A DNA stretch of 64,000 nucleotides from Carnegiea gigantea (lineage: Eukaryota; Streptophyta; Magnoliopsida; Caryophyllales; Cactaceae): contig JAKOGI010000128.1 of assembly GCA_029747015.1 (NCBI GenBank), positions 799,001 through 863,000 of the forward strand, read 5' to 3'. The position numbers and the translations under genes were made by a program. Positions 59,704 to 64,000 of this stretch are shown here, piece after piece. The notes under the pieces are model-generated. The model was given only the letters and a program-made list of their open reading frames with translations. It searched no databases and was not told the origin of the DNA. The first letter of the stretch is position 1. Each line of letters opens with the position of its first letter.

Positions 59704-61850
59704 AAGTCTTTTTACGTAGGATAGTCGCAGTCCTCTTTTCTCTACTATAAATAGTTGTCTTTGCCTATTACATAGCATTCATGACCATTTGTCACACCTA
59801 TTATTCCCACATCACATTTGATAAACCACCATTCTCTCTAGCCTCTCTTTGTCACTCTCTCACACACCCCCTCCACCATACGCACATATGCACACACATT
59901 CGTAAACACATTCTCGATCACTAGAGAGACCCCCTTCTCTAAAGTGCGCATGACTCTCACCTTTACTAAGTTCAACAAAATTAATGAAAAAACTTTTCTA
60001 AAATTACTGCACCAAATTATTTTAGACATAGCTATCATCCGTCTTTAACACATTTGAAGAATTGGAGGAATCAAATAGTCTACCTTCAATGTCCTTCAAG
60101 AATTATAGAGAACAGTGTAATTTAGCTCAGAATTGGACAGTTAAGTTCGATTTTCGTGTTCTGCTTTTAAGTTTTACTAATTGACCATAAATGAGATATG
60201 AATGAGATAAAATACCCACTAGCTAAACTAAGAAACGGCCAACTAGTTCATAAAAGCTAGACTACCAGAATTGGCATAACAAATCAACTCTTAGACTAGA
60301 AATTGATTTAATTTCAAGCTATAGTGATTTGAGAGAATTTAATGTTGCAAGCTGTAAGCTATAGTTTTAGTTATGAAGTTTTGCTTTAAATCTCAGAGAA
60401 AGAGACCTTATACGATAAAGTTAAGCTTCCATAACAAGCAAAAAAGTTTCTTCATGGTTAGAATACATCTAATCAAGCTTAAACAAAGTTAATTACAAAC
60501 TAAAAGTTCATAAAAACTAGACAACCAGAATTTGGACATAACGAATTGTAAATACATTGAACATACTTAAACATATTTAAAGATACTTCAAACCTCAGTT
60601 GCACATCGAAGATCAATGATAGTTACTTCAGGTGTCACTACACTGTAGGCTAATAGGAAGTAAGCTAGACTTATCTCTCTTGAATTATTTGATAAGTTGG
60701 CTTTGAAGTTGCGACTCTTCAAATGAAAGTGTTGATGAACAGTCAAGGCCTTAAGTTAATTAGAAAATAAGCTTCAAAACTACAAGGAACAAAAACCATC
60801 ACAAAGTCTAAACAATCATTTTACTAGGTTAATGGCTTGTTTAGACACTAATCTTATGCCAAGTAAATTTTTATCGAAAAATAGTATTTAGATTCAGTTT
60901 TTTCTTCATATATACAACTGTTAGGATTTTAAATAACATCTAATTTATGAAAATAATCCTCAATAAGATTTTAGTGGGAATATAGATTTAATCTTCAAAA
61001 CTAGGTAAAATTGGAGCAATCTCACATAGATGAACTTATGCTAACTGGATCATCTTCAAAACAACACTTCGCCTTGATTTCTTTACATGATGGGATGCGT
61101 TAGGGTGTTAGATAGGACACAAATTTTGAAATTGTCCCTAAGTTAGGTTTTCATTGATGATCAAACTCATTCTTCGAAACTGAGCAGAACTGGCTTGAAA
61201 TCGTGTACCTTGTTGTTTTGGTCGTTTTTGGCAAAAATGAATGGTAGATAAAATATAATTTTACCATGTGAAATTAAATATGTCAAAGAACTAATAATGT
61301 AGTACTGCTCAAAACTAGACCAAATATGTGTAATTGTCTCTTTCAGTCTAAATGAACCCTTTATGATGTATTTAGCTCAAACTATATTTTCCAAACCAAT
61401 AATAGATATCCTAAAATTCTTTGTGACTACTTTTAGGCACAAGATAGAGCTCTTTTTTTTTAGTGAAACAAACTAAGCAAAGCCTGCAAAACTATTGCAA
61501 TTCAAACAGAAAAGGACTTGGGTTTTATCTACCACTTGTTAAACACCTTGGAGCCTTAATAATCACAAGGTTTGAGGCTCTTGAGTATCCTTATTCCATA
61601 ATAACTACCATAAGAATTGGGTGCAAGATTAAGGTTGTAACTTGTAAGGACTAAGGAGTACTTTGTACCCCTCCTTCCTTAAACTCATGTGTTTTGAAAA
61701 CTCTTAGGTGTTGGTCTGTTTTCAATCAAGAACAAATTAAAAAACTTATATTCCATCATATGCTATTCCCTAGCTAAAATATTCTAGTAATTGCATTCGA
61801 TTCCCAAAAAAAAGGATTAAATCAATGAACTGAAACAGAAGTTGAAGCCC
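59704..61850. other. Noncoding DNA with a promoter-like patch at its left end
   Basis: CTACTATAAATAG at 59742-59754 is a good plant TATA box and is followed by CT-rich leader-like DNA (59830-59940), but no reading frame follows. Imperfect repeats TCATAAAA(A/G)CTAGAC(A/T)ACCAGAAT occur at 60250 and 60508. The region may be the remains of a retroelement leader. Confidence 0.35.
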
Positions 61851-64000
61851 AAAACCAGGGGAATCCCTGTGTCTTCTCCTTCATTGACCGGAACAGGAAA
61901 GTGGATCGGTGCTCTGCTACTTCAAATGCCTGTTGTAGAAACGGTAAGCCACAACATCCTCCACTTTTCCCCTATTTTTTGTCAGTAGAACAGAGGGTTG
62001 TGACCTTGTTTCAACCCCTACTTCAACCTCCTTCGACGGCTCCACCACCCTCAGCCAACATATTTGCCAATATTTGACCCACTGTCACTAAAAAAGCTCC
62101 AACACCTCCAAAAACTAAACAAAGAATGAAAGCAGAGGAGATTGGTGCAAGCCAAATTTGAACAGAGCAATCCGAATCTGAACCTAAATTATTCAAATGC
62201 CAAGTGAATCATAAGCTCTACTCGAATTTAACTAAAACAAAATGAGTTGTACCAATTTTGTGAAACTAAAGATAAAAAGGATGAAAAATCTGGCCCACAA
62301 AAAAGGAATGAAGAACAATTCTAAACTCTAGTGTATCTATCAAATACTCTATCAACTTTTACTGCTCTCAAATCAATCTTTCTTGTCGTGATTTATAGCC
62401 TTTGTTAGCAATTACCTCAATCACCCATCAGATTAAAGCTTTTCCTTTAATGCCACTTTATAAGAGGAAGAGATGATGGTGATTATGAAGAATGAGAGTA
62501 ATGGCGGGGGGGAACTGATGAAGATGGTAAAGAAGATGAGGGACGAGGAAGAAGATTAAGGGCTGGAGTCTTTATTCGCTTTTTAAAAAAAGAAAAAAAA
62601 ATGAGGCCTAGAATTTTTGAAGGAGAGAGAAATAAGAGGTGGGACTCGAGAGCCAATGGGGTTAGAATGTGTGGAAGGAGTGCGAACGGTGAGGAGGGTA
62701 TAATTGTCAAGCAATCTCTCAACTTTCTTTTCAACTTGTTAGAGGTCCCCGCATAAATTAGCACTTTCCAATCCCATAAAAATCTTAAAGTTTCTTATAA
62801 ATTAGGGCTACACTTAAAGAACATTTTCTCTACTTAAAAAGCAACAAGATCACTCCAAAGTCGAGGATCTGAAAATCAATTTTTTTGAACGTACCAAGAT
62901 ACCCTTGCTTTAAATTGTTTGTTTTGTTCTTGTTTTTGTGGCATCTATGCCTGGATTGTATATCCAAAGCCATTCTCTCTCTTCTAGTATCATCAAACAT
63001 CAGCCTATAATCCCTAATATGTGGCTTTTACAAATTGGCTGAACAATCGGCCTCTTTTTGTTCGGTAACCGCCATGGCCGCCAGTGACAAATGCTTCCTC
63101 ATAGTGAGCTAAGTCAAAGCTCATCCTATTTCTTTGCTCTATATTGCTTGCCTAGAATAAATTGGACCCATAGATTAAATTGGACCCATTTTCTAGTAAT
63201 GTTATAAGGGTGGTTGGTTGATATAACGGACATGAAGTAATCTGACGGTAGATCTATTGAAATTCCAATCCAATACCCCCTAAATCCCGCCACCAAGCGG
63301 GGTATAGGGGCCTAATGATAGCTCTATTATGTTCATCAATATACCCATGAATTTATTTTTTTTTGTATCTGTAGCAAACCTTCATGTTCATCAAACTAGT
63401 CATAGAAAAGAAGAAGATTCTAATAGTAGAAGTAGGAGGAATTAGGTGCTTGAAAGCATAAGGCTTAGCGAGAGAAACCACTACACCATGATCATCATCA
63501 CCATCAATCAATCAATCATAATGATCACTACCTAAAAGAGAATAAGACAGGGGAATTAGGAAGCACGGATGGCAATGGATCGGGTTTGGATCGGATGTAG
63601 AAACACCCAAATTCGAACACAATTAAGTTTCAGATCCAAAATTTCAATACGAAGTCAATCTGATAGACCAAAAACAACCACTGAATTCGATCTGTGAATA
63701 GATTAGGATTTAATATGATGTGAATCGATTTCTTTTACCTAACAACAATTTTATATTATTTTTTCATTCAAACTTATTATGTCTACCTATTTATATAGTA
63801 ACATGCACCATTCTATTATACCAACCAAAATTTGAACATTTAATTCTAAAGTAGGGGAGACTGACAAATGGCAAAGAGGCAGATGACCATAGGGGCAGTG
63901 GCAGGGAGCTAGGCATCTAGTCTGTTATGGAATGAGACTAAGACTGAGAGAGAGAGGGAGATAGAGTCGATTAAGAGACTAATCGGGTGTAGGTGTCAAG
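61851..64000. other. Mixed noncoding DNA to the right edge
   Basis: On the minus strand a CT-rich block (62490-62700) followed by CTTATAAAGTGG (62453-62464) looks like promoter material in reversed order, so no clear gene start is defended. GGATGGCAATGGATCGGG (63568-63585) resembles the end of hAT-type elements such as the one at 45386, but its partner end is not in the window. No coding exon is recognised. Confidence 0.35.

Overview
The window is gene-poor nuclear DNA from a flowering plant, almost certainly a eudicot. This rests on the repeat families (SIRE-like and other Ty1/Copia, a CRM-like Ty3/Gypsy, a plant L1 LINE with an ORF1 zinc knuckle, a TRIM, hAT and Mutator-type MITEs), on a plant acetolactate synthase (ALS) relic, and on a plant pararetrovirus integrated in the chromosome. 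The species cannot be named from sequence alone. I found no intact host gene; every recognisable reading frame carries stops or frameshifts.

Layout from left to right. Bases 1-2690 are AT-rich intergenic DNA. Bases 2690-5250 hold a truncated minus-strand SIRE-like Copia (gag plus 5' LTR). Bases 5575-16200 are a mosaic of several copies of one dispersed AT-rich repeat, broken up by a long AT microsatellite, a hAT-like MITE, a 386-bp Mutator-type MITE with a 9-bp target duplication, and a 1.7-kb solo LTR (12430-14126) with a 5-bp duplication. A complete 373-bp TRIM lies at 17849-18221. Bases 19060-26751 are a full-length but dead ALS pseudogene (minus strand), split by a complete, decayed 5.7-kb Copia element (19615-25293). 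A second, related solo LTR is at 28283-29588.

Bases about 29600-43090 are an endogenous pararetrovirus on the minus strand. Its order is tRNA-Met primer site, coat protein with zinc finger, 30K-type movement protein, aspartic protease, reverse transcriptase, RNase H, then an unassigned region and a TATA box. The coat-then-movement order is that of the Cavemovirus/Solendovirus side of Caulimoviridae. A 6.8-kb CRM-like Gypsy element (35627-42440) sits inside its coat region.

The right third holds a 1.1-kb non-autonomous hAT with an 8-bp duplication that carries an LTR/TRIM fragment (44288-45386), a full-length dead L1 LINE (about 47005-52469) with an 18-bp target duplication, a Copia gag relic (53885-54330) and a 3.2-kb Gypsy solo LTR (56542-59699) containing about 170-bp tandem repeats. 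Bases 59700-64000 have no recognisable gene.

The nesting gives relative ages: CRM after pararetrovirus, Copia after ALS, and MITE and solo LTR after the dispersed repeat. The three solo LTRs record unequal recombination. By eye the CRM and TRIM LTR pairs differ by a few per cent and the Copia pair by clearly more. A CRM insertion and the lack of genes would fit pericentromeric DNA, but that is inference.
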